Below, one piece after another: positions 28,253-36,360 of a DNA stretch of 64,000 bases. A model generated the notes under the pieces. It saw nothing but the letters and a program-made list of their open reading frames with translations. It was not told the origin of the DNA and did not search any database. How positions within the stretch are numbered: position 1 is the stretch's first letter; the number at the start of each line of letters is the position of its first letter. The DNA is from Burkholderia sp. USMB20 (GTDB lineage: Bacteria > Pseudomonadota > Gammaproteobacteria > Burkholderiales > Burkholderiaceae): positions 62,001 through 126,000 of the forward strand of contig NZ_JTAN02000019.1 in NCBI RefSeq assembly GCF_000949135.2, read 5' to 3'. Made by a program: the position numbers and the translations under genes.

Positions 28253-29212
28253 GTGGGAATCAACTTCGATTTGACCGATTTGCAGGCGTTTCGCGCGGTG
28301 GTGGAGCTGGGCAGCTTCCGGAAGGCCGCCGAGGCGATCAGCATTTCACAGCCCGCGTTGAGCCGCCGGATCGACAAACTGGAGGAAGCGCTCGGCGTGC
28401 GTCTGTTCGAGCGCACCACGCGCAGCGTCTCGCTGACCACCGTCGGCCGCGTGTTCGCGCCGAGCGCCGAGCAGTTGCTGGACGATCTCGACGTCGCGCT
28501 GCTCGGCATCCGCGACGTTTCGTCGAGCCGGCTCGGTCACGTGACGATCGCGTGCGTGCCGTCGGTCGCCTACTACTTTCTGCCGAACGTGATCGCAAGC
28601 TATCACCGCCGCTTTCCGCGCATCCGGGTCAAGCTGCTGGACGCGAGCGCGAACGAGGTGCTGAGCGCCGTCATCAGCGGCGAGGCCGATTTCGGCGTGA
28701 GCTTCATGGGCAGCCAGGAGCCCGAGGTCGAGTTCAAGCTGCTGCTGCAGGAGCGGTTCGTCGCCGCGTGCCGGCGCGACCATCCGCTCGCGCGCAAGAA
28801 GCGCGTGACCTGGAACGAGCTTTACGAGTACGAGTACGTGTCGGTGGACAAGACGTCCGGCAACCGCCTGTTGCTCGACCAGGCGCTGACGAGCGTCGCG
28901 CCGCGGGCGCCGAGCGTGTGCGAGACGCGCCACGTGACGACCATGCTCGGGCTGGTCGAGGCAGGGCTCGGCGTCGCCGCGGTACCGTCGATGGCGATGC
29001 CCGGGCACGACCATCCGCTGCTCACGAGCGTGCCGCTCGTCGAGCCGGCGGTCAAGCGCCGCGTGGGCATCGTGAAACGGCGCGGACGCCCGCTCACCCC
29101 GGCCGCGGAAGCGTTTCACCAGGCGGTCGTCGATGCGAAGCGCGGCGATGGATCGAAACAGGTGGCGCATGCGGCGAATACGGCCGGAACATCGGGCAAG
29201 ACCGCATCGTGA
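28253..29212 (+). CDS. LysR-family transcriptional regulator, 319 aa, linked to a carboxylate symporter
   Basis: A GTG start at 28253 with a weak GGAG upstream. The HTH region is LQAFRAVVELGSFRKAAEAISISQPALSRRI. The effector domain is of the group with VTIACVPSVAYYFLPNVI. A basic C-terminal tail of about 20 residues follows. Its stop overlaps the GTG start of the DctA-like gene (GTGA), so regulator and transporter are one unit. It probably responds to a dicarboxylate or related acid. Confidence 0.87.
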   Translation: MGINFDLTDLQAFRAVVELGSFRKAAEAISISQPALSRRIDKLEEALGVRLFERTTRSVSLTTVGRVFAPSAEQLLDDLDVALLGIRDVSSSRLGHVTIACVPSVAYYFLPNVIASYHRRFPRIRVKLLDASANEVLSAVISGEADFGVSFMGSQEPEVEFKLLLQERFVAACRRDHPLARKKRVTWNELYEYEYVSVDKTSGNRLLLDQALTSVAPRAPSVCETRHVTTMLGLVEAGLGVAAVPSMAMPGHDHPLLTSVPLVEPAVKRRVGIVKRRGRPLTPAAEAFHQAVVDAKRGDGSKQVAHAANTAGTSGKTAS

Positions 29213-30531
29213 CGCTGGCAAGACCGCTTCGTTCGCTCTACGTGCAGGTTCTGCTGGCGATGGTGCTCGGCGTGAGCGTCGGCCATTTCTGGCCGTCGGC
29301 GGGCGCGATGCTCAAGCCGCTCGGCGATGCCTTCGTCGGCCTCGTGCGGATGATGATCGCGCCGGTCGTGTTCTGCACGATCGTGTCGGGCATCACGTCG
29401 CTGGCGAACGGGACCGCCATCGGGCGCACGATCGTCCGCGCGCTGGTGCTGTTCTATCTGTTGACCGCCGCCGCGCTCGCCTTCGGGCTCGTCGCCGCGT
29501 TCGTGCTGCAGCCGGGCGCCGGCATGCACGTGGACGTGCGCCATCTCGATGCGAGCGTCCTTGCGCCCTATACGCGGCATGCGCCGCCGCGCGGCTTGGT
29601 GGAGTTCGCGTTGAGCGTGATCCCGGACACGATGCTCGGCGCGTTCCAGCAGGGCGAGGTGCTGCCGGTGCTGCTGCTGGCGCTGCTGTTCGGCTTTTCG
29701 CTCAATGCGGCTCCGCAGGCGGGCCGGCCCGTGCTGGCGCTGATCGACGGCGTCGCGCAGATCGTCTTTCGCGTGCTGGCGATGATCATGCGGCTCGCCC
29801 CGCTCGGCGCATTCGGCGCGATGGCCTTCACGGTGGGCCGCTTCGGCATCGGCTCGGTCGGCTCGCTCGCGCGGCTGATGATGTCGTTCTACATGGCCTG
29901 CGGGCTGTTCGTCGCGCTGGTGCTCGCACCGCTCGCGCGGTTGCACGGATTCGCGTTGTGGCGGCTGCTGCGCTACCTGCGCGAGGAGCTGCTGATCGTC
30001 CTCGCGACCTCGTCGACGGAGCCGGTATTGCCGCGGCTGATCGTCAAGCTGGAGTCGCTCGGTTGCGACAAGGGCGTGGTCGGGCTCGTGCTGCCGGCCG
30101 GCTACTCGTTCAACCTGGACGGCACCGCGATCTATCTGACGCTCGCGGCATTGTTCATTGCGCAGGCGTGCGACGTGCCGCTGTCCGCGCCGCAGATCGC
30201 GGCGATGCTGGCCGTCATGCTGCTGACGTCGAAGGGCGCGGCCGGCGTGTCGGGCAGCGGGCTCGTCGCGCTCGTCGCGACGCTTGCCGTGATGCCCGAC
30301 CTGCCGGTTGCCGGGGTCGCGCTGCTGGTCGGCATCGATCGCTTCATGTCCGAGGCGCGTGCGCTGACGAGCGTGATCAGCAATGCGTGCGCGGTGATCT
30401 TCGTATCGTCGTGGGAAGGGGCGTGCGATCGTGCGCGTCTCGTGCGGGTGCTGAACGCGGCCGGGCCGGAAGGCCCGAATGGCGCCGACGATGCCGGGGC
30501 CGGCGCCGGGCGCGACGGGAAGGCGGTCTGA
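29209..30531 (+). CDS. Dicarboxylate/amino acid:cation symporter (DctA-like, DAACS family), 440 aa
   Basis: It has the typical helix and hairpin pattern of the family: VRMMIAPVVFCTIVSGI near residue 50, the HP1 Ser-rich motif LATSSTEPVLPRLI (DctA has SSSES), the TM7 signature GYSFNLDGTAIYLTLAALFIAQA, and HP2/TM8 SKGAAGVSGSGLVAL. It imports C4-dicarboxylates or similar acids with protons or sodium. The GTG start overlaps the LysR stop. The HP1 change (SES to TEP) suggests a substrate shift relative to DctA. Confidence 0.87.
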   Translation: MTLARPLRSLYVQVLLAMVLGVSVGHFWPSAGAMLKPLGDAFVGLVRMMIAPVVFCTIVSGITSLANGTAIGRTIVRALVLFYLLTAAALAFGLVAAFVLQPGAGMHVDVRHLDASVLAPYTRHAPPRGLVEFALSVIPDTMLGAFQQGEVLPVLLLALLFGFSLNAAPQAGRPVLALIDGVAQIVFRVLAMIMRLAPLGAFGAMAFTVGRFGIGSVGSLARLMMSFYMACGLFVALVLAPLARLHGFALWRLLRYLREELLIVLATSSTEPVLPRLIVKLESLGCDKGVVGLVLPAGYSFNLDGTAIYLTLAALFIAQACDVPLSAPQIAAMLAVMLLTSKGAAGVSGSGLVALVATLAVMPDLPVAGVALLVGIDRFMSEARALTSVISNACAVIFVSSWEGACDRARLVRVLNAAGPEGPNGADDAGAGAGRDGKAV

Positions 30532-30545
30532 CGCGCGCCTTCCCG
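30516..30545. terminator. Hairpin at the symporter stop codon
   Basis: CGGGAAGGC pairs with GCCTTCCCG across the TGA stop, between convergent genes. There is no T run. It may act as a bidirectional terminator. Confidence 0.45.
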
Positions 30546-30555
30546 GGTTGCGGGC

Positions 30556-31338
30556 TCAATGCGCGGAGACGGAATCCAGCCCGGTCGATTTCACTTCCGG
30601 CTGCACGTCGGGCGACGCGAGATAGTCGAGGAGCGCCTTCGCTTCCTCCGGATGCTGCGCGCCGACCGGGATGCCGGCCGCGAAGCGCGTGACGGACTGC
30701 AGCGCTTCGGGAATCTTGCCGACGAAGGTCGCGCCCTTCACGGGCAGCAGTTCGCTCACCTGCTGAAAGCCGATTTCGTAGTCGCCGTTCGCGACCACGG
30801 AGGCGACCGGGATCCGCGGGATCATCTTCGCCTTCGATTTCACCTGGTCTTCGATGCCGAGCTTCTTGAACAATTCCCGCTCGATGTAGACGCCGCTCGC
30901 GCTGTCCGAGTACGCGATCGACTTCGCATGCAGCAGCGCTTCCCTGAGGCCGTCGGCCGAGCTGATGTCGGGTTTCGCCGCGCCGTCGCGCACGACCATG
31001 CCGATCCGCGAATCGGCCAGCTCGACGCGCGATCCGGGGATCACCTTGCCTTGCTTGATCAGGTCGTCGAGCGCGTAGCCGACCATGATCACCGCGTCGG
31101 CCGGCTCGCCGCGCGCCAGCCGGTTCGGAATCGCTTCGGGCGACTTGCCCATCGACGGGCCGAGCGCCGTGTCGAGCGTGTTGCCCGTGCGGGCCGCGAA
31201 CTGCGGGCCGAGCCGCTTGTAGGCGGCGGTGAAGCCGCCCGAGCTCATCACGTGCAGCTCGGCGGCCTGTACGTTCGCGGCGATTGCGGAGGTGGCGACG
31301 AGTGCGGTCGCGCACAGTTTCAGGAGCAGGTTCTTCAT
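30556..31338 (-). CDS. ModA-family periplasmic substrate-binding protein without ABC partner, 260 aa
   Basis: The signal peptide (LLLKLCATALVATSAIAANVQA) precedes a type-II binding-protein fold of the molybdate-binding group: AELHVMSSGGFTAAYKRLGPQFA, NRLARGEPADAVIMVG and a closing GFQQVSELLPV. No membrane or ATPase subunits are nearby, so it is either an orphan receptor or works with a remote ABC system. Because it follows a citrate-type symporter gene it may bind a carboxylate or oxyanion. Confidence 0.82.
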   Translation of the reverse strand: MKNLLLKLCATALVATSAIAANVQAAELHVMSSGGFTAAYKRLGPQFAARTGNTLDTALGPSMGKSPEAIPNRLARGEPADAVIMVGYALDDLIKQGKVIPGSRVELADSRIGMVVRDGAAKPDISSADGLREALLHAKSIAYSDSASGVYIERELFKKLGIEDQVKSKAKMIPRIPVASVVANGDYEIGFQQVSELLPVKGATFVGKIPEALQSVTRFAAGIPVGAQHPEEAKALLDYLASPDVQPEVKSTGLDSVSAH

Positions 31339-31395
31339 GGTCGTGGTCGTGGCCTGGGTCGTGCGAAGTCGGGGCAGGGGGTTCGGCATCAAGCG

Positions 31396-32691
31396 TCAGT
31401 GCGCCGGTGTCAGCGTCGCCGGATGGCGGCGATAGAGTACGAACGTCGCGAGCAGCGCGCACACCGCGGCGAGGCTCATCCAGTAACCGGGTGCGGCCTT
31501 GTCGCCGGTCATGTGAATCAGCGCCGTGGAGATGGCGGGCGTGAAGCCGCCGAACACGGCCGTCGCGAGGCTGTAGGCGAGTGAGAAGCCTGCCACGCGC
31601 ACCTCGACGGGCATCACTTCCGTCAGCGCGACGACCATCGCGCCGTTGTAGATCCCGTACATGAACGACAGCCACAGCAGCACAAGCAGCATGTTGATGA
31701 ACGACGGCGCATGCGCGAGCAGCGACAGCGCGGGGTACGCGGTGGCGATCGCGAGGACCGTCATGCCGACCAGCAGCGGCCGGCGGCCGATGCGATCGGA
31801 CAGCGCGCCGCCGATCGGCAGCCACACGAAGTTCGACACGCCGACGCACAGCGTGACGAGCAGGCTGTCCGCGGTGCTCAGGTGCAGGACCGTCTTGCCG
31901 AACGTGGGCGCGTAGACGGTGATCAGGTAGAAGCTCGTGGTCGTCATCGCGACCAGCATCATGCCGGCGACCACGACACCCCAGTTGTGCGCCAGCGTGC
32001 CGAACACTTCCTTCATGCTCGGGCGGTGCCGGCGCGCCTTGAACTCCTGCGTTTCCTCGAGCTTGCGGCGCAGCATGAAGATGAACGGCACGATCATGCA
32101 GCCGACGAAGAACGGCACGCGCCATCCCCACGCGGCGATCGCCGATGCGCTCAGCCATTGATTGAGCGCGAAGCCGAGGCCGGCCGCGACGACGATCGCG
32201 ACCTGCTGGCTGGCCGACTGCCAGCTCGTGAAGAAGCCCTTGCGGCCGGGCGTGGCCATTTCGGCGAGATAGACCGACACGCCGCCCAGTTCCGCGCCTG
32301 CCGAAAAGCCCTGCAGCAGTCGCCCGATCAGCACGAGCGCGGGCGCGAGCAGGCCGATCGTCGCATAACCGGGGACGAACGCGATCAGGATCGTGCCGCT
32401 CGCCATGATCGCGAGCGTGACGATCAGGCCCTTGCGGCGGCCGACGTCGTCGATGTACGCGCCCAGCACGATCGCGCCCAGCGGCCGCATCAGGAAGCCG
32501 GCGCCGAAGACCGCGAAGGTCATCATCAGCGAGGCGAACTCGTTCGCGGTGGGAAAGAACACGGCGGCGATCTGCGTCGCGTAGAAGCCGAACAGGAAGA
32601 AGTCGAACTGCTCGAGGAAGTTGCCGGCCGTCACGCGGAATACCGCGGCGGCCTTCGAACGTCCGGTCGAAAGGCTGGGCGAGGGGTGCAT
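31396..32691 (-). CDS. MFS citrate/tricarballylate-type proton symporter (MHS family), 431 aa
   Basis: Twelve helices with the MHS-family signatures [21 protein letters not shown] (N-terminal helix), [22 protein letters not shown] and [23 protein letters not shown], and a basic loop ([14 protein letters not shown]) between helices 8 and 9. The best-known relatives are CitA/CitH and TcuC. It brings in tricarboxylates with H+. It lies upstream of the binding-protein gene on the same strand, 57 bases apart. Confidence 0.86.
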   Translation of the reverse strand: MHPSPSLSTGRSKAAAVFRVTAGNFLEQFDFFLFGFYATQIAAVFFPTANEFASLMMTFAVFGAGFLMRPLGAIVLGAYIDDVGRRKGLIVTLAIMASGTILIAFVPGYATIGLLAPALVLIGRLLQGFSAGAELGGVSVYLAEMATPGRKGFFTSWQSASQQVAIVVAAGLGFALNQWLSASAIAAWGWRVPFFVGCMIVPFIFMLRRKLEETQEFKARRHRPSMKEVFGTLAHNWGVVVAGMMLVAMTTTSFYLITVYAPTFGKTVLHLSTADSLLVTLCVGVSNFVWLPIGGALSDRIGRRPLLVGMTVLAIATAYPALSLLAHAPSFINMLLVLLWLSFMYGIYNGAMVVALTEVMPVEVRVAGFSLAYSLATAVFGGFTPAISTALIHMTGDKAAPGYWMSLAAVCALLATFVLYRRHPATLTPAH

Positions 32692-32917
32692 CAGGGTGTC
32701 TCCAGAGAATGCGGGAATGGCGCGGGGCGCGACCGATTGTCGTTTTGGCAATGTTCGCCCGGAGACGGGGAAACGTTAAGTGCGAATTTTGGAAGGATTG
32801 ATGTTGTCTGGTTATCAATCGGGTGGCGCGCGCCACGACTGTCGCGCGCCCGGCAGGTGGCCGCGACGCCGGCTTCACGGGACCGGGCCGGCCCGGCGAT
32901 CCGTCACGAAGAAAGCC

Positions 32918-32944
32918 CAAAAAAAGCCCCGCTTTCGCGGGGCA
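32918..32944 (-). terminator. Rho-independent terminator of the CBS/PRC unit
   Basis: On the minus strand CCCCGC-GAAA-GCGGGG is followed by CTTTTTTT. It lies 33-59 bases after the PRC-barrel stop codon. The rest of the 285-base gap to the citrate symporter is AT-richer and probably holds that gene's promoter. Confidence 0.85.
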
Positions 32945-32976
32945 CGTCGGCTAATACACCGGCAAATCGAGAGCGA

Positions 32977-33453
32977 TCAATGCTGGTCGCGCGCGCGCGG
33001 ATCGTTCAGGTCCTCGGTCGGATCGGTCAGCCCGAGCTCGTCGCCCGCGCTCCAGTACGGCGTGCTGCCGTAGTACTCGTGCAGCGGCTCGGCCCATTGC
33101 GGGTCGGCCATCGCCGGCCAGTGATCCTTGTCGAAGCCCGGCGCGTTGCGGATTCGCTCGGATGAGACCGACAGCAGGAAACACTTGCGCTCGGTATCGA
33201 GCGTGAGCGCGCTCCACGGAATCGCAAGCAGCTTGTCGCCGATGCCGAGCAGGCCGCCGCTCGACAGCACGGCGTACGCGACGCGGCCCGAGCGCACATC
33301 GAGCATGATGTCCTTGATCTTGCCGACGTCGTCGCCATCGGTCGTATAGACCTTGTCGCCTTCCAGCGTGTCGGCTGCCATCACGTCCGGGCCGGGCCCG
33401 GCCGCGGTTGCGGCCCCCTTGCCGACGATGCGGGTCTGTCCTTGAGTCTGCAT
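32977..33453 (-). CDS. PRC-barrel domain protein, 158 aa
   Basis: After a ~25-residue linker, residues 26-100 form a PRC barrel (LEGDKVYTTDGDDVGKIKDIMLDVRSGRVAYAVLSSGG in part, then LLAIPWSALTLDTE), followed by a C-terminal region with two YY/W-rich motifs (HEYYGSTPYW). These small proteins are typical of Burkholderia stress loci and may bind RNA or membrane partners. A GGAGG lies close upstream of the start. It is likely co-transcribed with the CBS gene. A sigma-54-like sequence at 33475-33490 has the wrong spacing. Confidence 0.87.
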   Translation of the reverse strand: MQTQGQTRIVGKGAATAAGPGPDVMAADTLEGDKVYTTDGDDVGKIKDIMLDVRSGRVAYAVLSSGGLLGIGDKLLAIPWSALTLDTERKCFLLSVSSERIRNAPGFDKDHWPAMADPQWAEPLHEYYGSTPYWSAGDELGLTDPTEDLNDPRARDQH

Positions 33454-33544
33454 GGTTGTCCTCCTGGCTGCGTGGAGCGCGACCGTGCCCGGGATGGGCC
33501 CTGCGGGTCGCGCGGGTAGTCGGGGCGGGGCGCGAATGGCCCCG

Positions 33545-33976
33545 TCACGTCTGCTTCGGTTGCGACACGCCTTCGAGCGTGTTCGCGACGTCGTCGCGTG
33601 CGGGGCCGGCCGTGCGCGTCGCGATGTCCGCGAGCGACAGCATGCCAACGAGCCGCTTGTCGTGATCGACGACGGGCAGGCGGCGCAGTTGCGCGTCGGC
33701 CATGTAGTGCTGGATCTCTTCCAGCGAATCGTCCTCGAAACACCATTCGATCGGACCCGACGCGACTTCGTGGATCCGCGTTTCCGGCGGCTTGCCGGCC
33801 GAGATCGCGCGCACCGCGAGATCGCGGTCCGTGACCATGCCGATCAGCCGGTTGTTGTCACATACGGGCAGCGCGCCGATGTCATAGCGCTCCATCAATT
33901 GCGCCGCATGACGGATCGAGTCGGTCGGCGCGATGCGCACGACGTCCTGCGACATGATTTCGTTGACGCGTTGCAT
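33545..33976 (-). CDS. Tandem CBS-domain protein, 143 aa
   Basis: Two CBS motifs: residues ~6-60 (IMSQDVVRIAPTDSIRHAAQLM, IGALPVCDNNRLIGMVTDRDLAVRAI) and ~72-125 (WCFEDDSLEEIQHYMADAQLRRLPVVD, LVGMLSLADIA). Stand-alone CBS pairs bind adenine nucleotides and regulate partner enzymes. The start has AAGGAGG upstream, and a near-perfect sigma-54 promoter lies 75-90 bases upstream. Confidence 0.9.
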   Translation of the reverse strand: MQRVNEIMSQDVVRIAPTDSIRHAAQLMERYDIGALPVCDNNRLIGMVTDRDLAVRAISAGKPPETRIHEVASGPIEWCFEDDSLEEIQHYMADAQLRRLPVVDHDKRLVGMLSLADIATRTAGPARDDVANTLEGVSQPKQT

Positions 33977-34050
33977 GAAGTCCTCCTTGCGTGTTGAATC
34001 CGGGCCGTGTGAGCCGGCGAGTCCGGGCCGTACGGGGCAACAAGCGGGGC

Positions 34051-34066
34051 AGCAAGCGGCGTGCCG
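34051..34066 (-). promoter_or_regulatory. Sigma-54 promoter of the CBS/PRC unit
   Basis: On the minus strand: CGGCACGCCGCTTGCT, with GGCACG and TTGCT at exact spacing. The predicted start is near 34040, a ~64-base leader. Confidence 0.75.
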
Positions 34067-34097
34067 TTCGGCAGCGGTGTCCGTCGAGTGCCGGCCG

Positions 34098-34349
34098 TCA
34101 TTCGTCGCGGCGTCGGGCGGGGTCCTGCCACGGGCCGTCGTCGTGCGTGCCCGGCGGCGTGTCGGGCTCGATGCGCGTGACGCCGCCGGTCGCGGGCGGA
34201 TCGCTCGCGGGGAACGTGTCCTCGAGCTGCTTGTCGATATGGCGCTCCGAGTGGCGCGTCTTCGTTTGATCCTGGTTCTTCAACGGCGGCGACGGATCGC
34301 GCTGCGGTTGGTGCGGCGCGTCGCGGCCGGTTCGGGTCGATTCCTTCAT
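34098..34349 (-). CDS. Small hydrophilic stress-locus protein, 83 aa
   Basis: No domain with a known function. The segment HIDKQLEDTFPASDPPA is a recurring motif of short disordered proteins in proteobacterial stress loci. The rest is charged and proline-rich, so the chain is probably disordered. The start has CGGAG upstream, and a strong sigma-54 element lies 39-54 bases upstream on the same strand. Confidence 0.75.
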   Translation of the reverse strand: MKESTRTGRDAPHQPQRDPSPPLKNQDQTKTRHSERHIDKQLEDTFPASDPPATGGVTRIEPDTPPGTHDDGPWQDPARRRDE

Positions 34350-34387
34350 GGCTGGGCTCCGAGGCGGTGACGATGACGCGGTGATCG

Positions 34388-34403
34388 CGCAACGGCCGTG
34401 CCT
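34388..34403 (-). promoter_or_regulatory. Sigma-54 promoter (minus) for the 83-aa gene
   Basis: On the minus strand: AGGCACGGCCGTTGCG. GGCACG and TTGC are correctly spaced; the leader is about 28 bases. It faces away from the plus-strand element 13 bases further on. Confidence 0.72.
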
Positions 34404-34415
34404 GTCGCGACCGCG

Positions 34416-34431
34416 CGGCACGGGACTTGCC
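34416..34431 (+). promoter_or_regulatory. Sigma-54 promoter (plus) for the 101-aa gene
   Basis: CGGCACGGGACTTGCC. GGCACG and TTGC are at exact spacing. The predicted start near 34442 gives a ~91-base leader to 34533. Confidence 0.72.
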
Positions 34432-34532
34432 GCTTCTTCGATGGATGACCACGCAGGACGACGACGCAGGATGCCGGCCACAACGCGCGGTGCAATGCTC
34501 CGCACACACACGCAAATCAAGCGGGAGGCACG

Positions 34533-34838
34533 ATGACGATTCCCAAACGGCGGCCAGGGGTGCGCTATGAGATCAACGTATGCGGCGGCGGGTTCGAGTC
34601 GGTGAAGAGCCATTTCAGCGCGTGGAAACAGGAGCCGCTGATCTACCGGCCCGATCGCCGGATGTTCGAAGGCAAGGCCGATGTGCGGCCGCTCGGCGAC
34701 GAGACATTCGGCTCGACCGAGCCGGCGCGGTTCGCGCTGCAGCGCGCGTGCGAGCCGGCCGATCCGTATGCGCTCGCCGCGCGGGTGCGCGACGACGACC
34801 ACGAGCTGTGGCTCGTAATGGCTGCGTATGACGCGTAG
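34533..34838 (+). CDS. Hypothetical protein, 101 aa
   Basis: The ATG has GGGAGG upstream. It is a small mixed alpha/beta protein with two clusters (YEINVCGGGFESVKSHFSAW and DDDHELWLVMAAYDA) and no signal peptide or membrane segment. No family was recognised. It has its own sigma-54 promoter and is divergent from the 83-aa gene, so it is probably part of the same stress response. Confidence 0.75.
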   Translation: MTIPKRRPGVRYEINVCGGGFESVKSHFSAWKQEPLIYRPDRRMFEGKADVRPLGDETFGSTEPARFALQRACEPADPYALAARVRDDDHELWLVMAAYDA

Positions 34839-34848
34839 CGCGCTGCCC

Positions 34849-34863
34849 TTGAAAGAATTGCAG
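34849..34863 (+). promoter_or_regulatory. Motif TTGAAANNNTTGCAG, copy 1
   Basis: TTGAAAGAATTGCAG, with dyad TGnAAnnnTTnCA, lies 105-120 bases upstream of a sigma-54 promoter. Two other copies occur at 45851 and 47063. It is a candidate activator-binding site. Confidence 0.4.
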
Positions 34864-34968
34864 CGCGCGGTGTAGCGAAGGCACGGCGTACGGCGGGGTG
34901 GCGCGCCCGACCGCGCGCCGGCGCGCGGAAAGGCGGCGTGCGAGGCGGCGTGCACGCCGGCACGCAGA

Positions 34969-34984
34969 CGGCACGCAGCTTGCG
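34969..34984 (+). promoter_or_regulatory. Sigma-54 promoter of the Pro-rich/103-aa/lipoprotein genes
   Basis: CGGCACGCAGCTTGCG. GGCACG and TTGC are at exact spacing. The predicted start is near 34995, about 70 bases before the first start codon. Confidence 0.72.
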
Positions 34985-35062
34985 GCCCTGCCTTTCGTGG
35001 ACGATCGGGCGGCGCACGCCGCGCCAATCGATCAGGCCCCGCGAGGACGACGCAACGATCGA

Positions 35063-35428
35063 ATGCCCCCGATGAACCGAGACCCCGCCCAGTCGCTGCA
35101 CCGGCCCGAACCGCCGATACCCGACGTCGAACCGGACCCCGAGCCGCCCGCGCCGGATGACTTGCCGCCCGGCACGCCTGAACCTTATCAGGATCCGGAA
35201 GGCGACCCGCCCGGGCATCCGCCGCCGGAGCGCGAGCCGCCGACGCGGGCGCCGCCGATTCACGCGCGGCCGAACCACGGGCTGCCGATTCCTGTGCGGC
35301 CGATTCACGCGCTTCCGTTTCTTGTGCCGCCGATTCCTGTGCGGCCCGTTCACGCGCCGCCGATCCACGCGCCGCCGACCGGCGTGTCGCCGATTGCGTC
35401 CATCCCACCCACGGAGAGCCCACGATGA
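35063..35428 (+). CDS. Proline-rich repeat protein, 121 aa
   Basis: About one third Pro. The first half is acidic (PDVEPDPEPPAPDD). The second half repeats PIH/PIP-VRP units (for example PIPVRPIHALPF, PIPVRPVHAPPIHAPP) encoded by imperfect DNA repeats at about 35257-35380. No signal peptide. The start is either 35063 or 35072; neither has a strong ribosome site. The reading frame is supported by its end overlapping the next start (ATGA) and by the upstream sigma-54 element, but whether a stable protein is made is uncertain. Confidence 0.5.
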   Translation: MPPMNRDPAQSLHRPEPPIPDVEPDPEPPAPDDLPPGTPEPYQDPEGDPPGHPPPEREPPTRAPPIHARPNHGLPIPVRPIHALPFLVPPIPVRPVHAPPIHAPPTGVSPIASIPPTESPR

Positions 35429-35736
35429 GCATCAGCGTGAAACCCGGCATGCTGCGCGACGTGGCCGAGACGCTCGGCCGCCATTTCGAGGCGCGCGCGA
35501 TGCCGTTCCATGCCGAGGAGCAGCCGGCCGGCGCGCTGCATTTCGGCTTTCGCGTCGACGGTCATCCGGCGTCGCTGACCGTGACCTTCGACGCCGACGC
35601 GTTCGCGGCGCTCGAGCAGGCCGGTATCGAGCGGCAACGCGGCGCACTGATGCGCGTCGCGGCCGAATTCGACACGATGATGGCGCGCCGCGCACCGAAC
35701 GCGTATGCGGGCGATTTCCATTTCAACCGGCTCTGA
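35425..35736 (+). CDS. Conserved small protein, 103 aa (DUF1488-like fold suggested)
   Basis: It has an amphipathic start (GMLRDVAETLGRHFEARAM), a beta-rich centre (LHFGFRVDGHPASLTVTFDADAFAAL) and a helical segment (GIERQRGALMRVAAEFDTMMARR). The pattern TVTFDADAF...IER resembles that of the DUF1488 protein at 46634 (CTITVEALEDHF), but I cannot confirm homology. It overlaps the preceding frame by 4 bases and is probably in the same sigma-54-driven unit. Confidence 0.7.
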   Translation: MSISVKPGMLRDVAETLGRHFEARAMPFHAEEQPAGALHFGFRVDGHPASLTVTFDADAFAALEQAGIERQRGALMRVAAEFDTMMARRAPNAYAGDFHFNRL

Positions 35737-35793
35737 GCCGTGCCGTCACGGCCGGCCCGGTGCCGCGCACCGCACTTCACGGAGGAGGTTCCG

Positions 35794-36105
35794 ATGAAAC
35801 CGATCCAGACGACACGCGTGTGCGCTTGTGCGTTCGCCGCTGCGTGCGCGCTGGGCGCATGCACGCAACCGCAGGGCCCCTACGGCACGCGTGGCGCACC
35901 GCCGGCGCCGCCGGACGGCCACGGCGCGTCGCCGACCACGACGATGCCGGACGCGAATACGCGTTACGACACGCGCCCGTCGCCGTACAACACGCTGCCG
36001 CCGGGCGCGACCGGCGGCGAGCCGGTCGACGTGCCGCCGCCGGGGCCGAACGGCACGCAGGGCGGTCAAACGCTGCCGGGCACGCCGCCGCCGATGCAGT
36101 ACTGA
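35794..36105 (+). CDS. Proline/glycine-rich lipoprotein, 103 aa
   Basis: The start at 35794 has GGAGGAGG upstream. The N-terminus is a lipoprotein signal (CACAFAAACALGAC, lipobox LGAC with the lipidated Cys near residue 23). The mature part is low-complexity: Pro, Gly, Thr and Asn (PSPYNTLPPGATGGEP). It is expected in the outer membrane or periplasm. No function can be assigned. Confidence 0.8.
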   Translation: MKPIQTTRVCACAFAAACALGACTQPQGPYGTRGAPPAPPDGHGASPTTTMPDANTRYDTRPSPYNTLPPGATGGEPVDVPPPGPNGTQGGQTLPGTPPPMQY

Positions 36106-36300
36106 CCGCGGCACCCTGCACGGATGCCGCGCAACGATCCTGCCTGCGAGGACATATTCGCGCGACGGCGACGGCATATCCGCGCGGAGCGAATGCCGTG
36201 CCCCCTAACTTGCTGGCGCTTGTAAAAAAGGGGGCGCCCGGGGCCGCGGCCGACGGGGTACGAACGCGCGAGAGCCCCGCCGGACGGCGCTTCGCCTCCC

Positions 36301-36316
36301 TGGCACGGTAGCTGCA
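36301..36316 (+). promoter_or_regulatory. Sigma-54 promoter of rpoN2
   Basis: TGGCACGGTAGCTGCA. It has a perfect -24 and CTGCA at -12. The predicted start near 36327 leaves a 34-base leader to ATG 36361. The element overlaps an in-frame ATG at 36316, which rules that out as the main start. The region before it (36106-36300) has no gene. Confidence 0.82.
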
Positions 36317-36360
36317 TGGATTCGCATAAACGCATTCCGCACACCGTCAGGAGGGCATCG

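Noticed and set aside
33475-33490. GGGCACGGTCGCGCTC (minus) as sigma-54 promoter of the PRC gene
   Set aside because: The spacing between GG and GC is one base short; the PRC gene can be read from the CBS promoter.
36316-36360. Upstream ATG for rpoN2
   Set aside because: It sits on the -12 element of a sigma-54 promoter, has no ribosome site, and adds residues not seen in sigma-54 region I.
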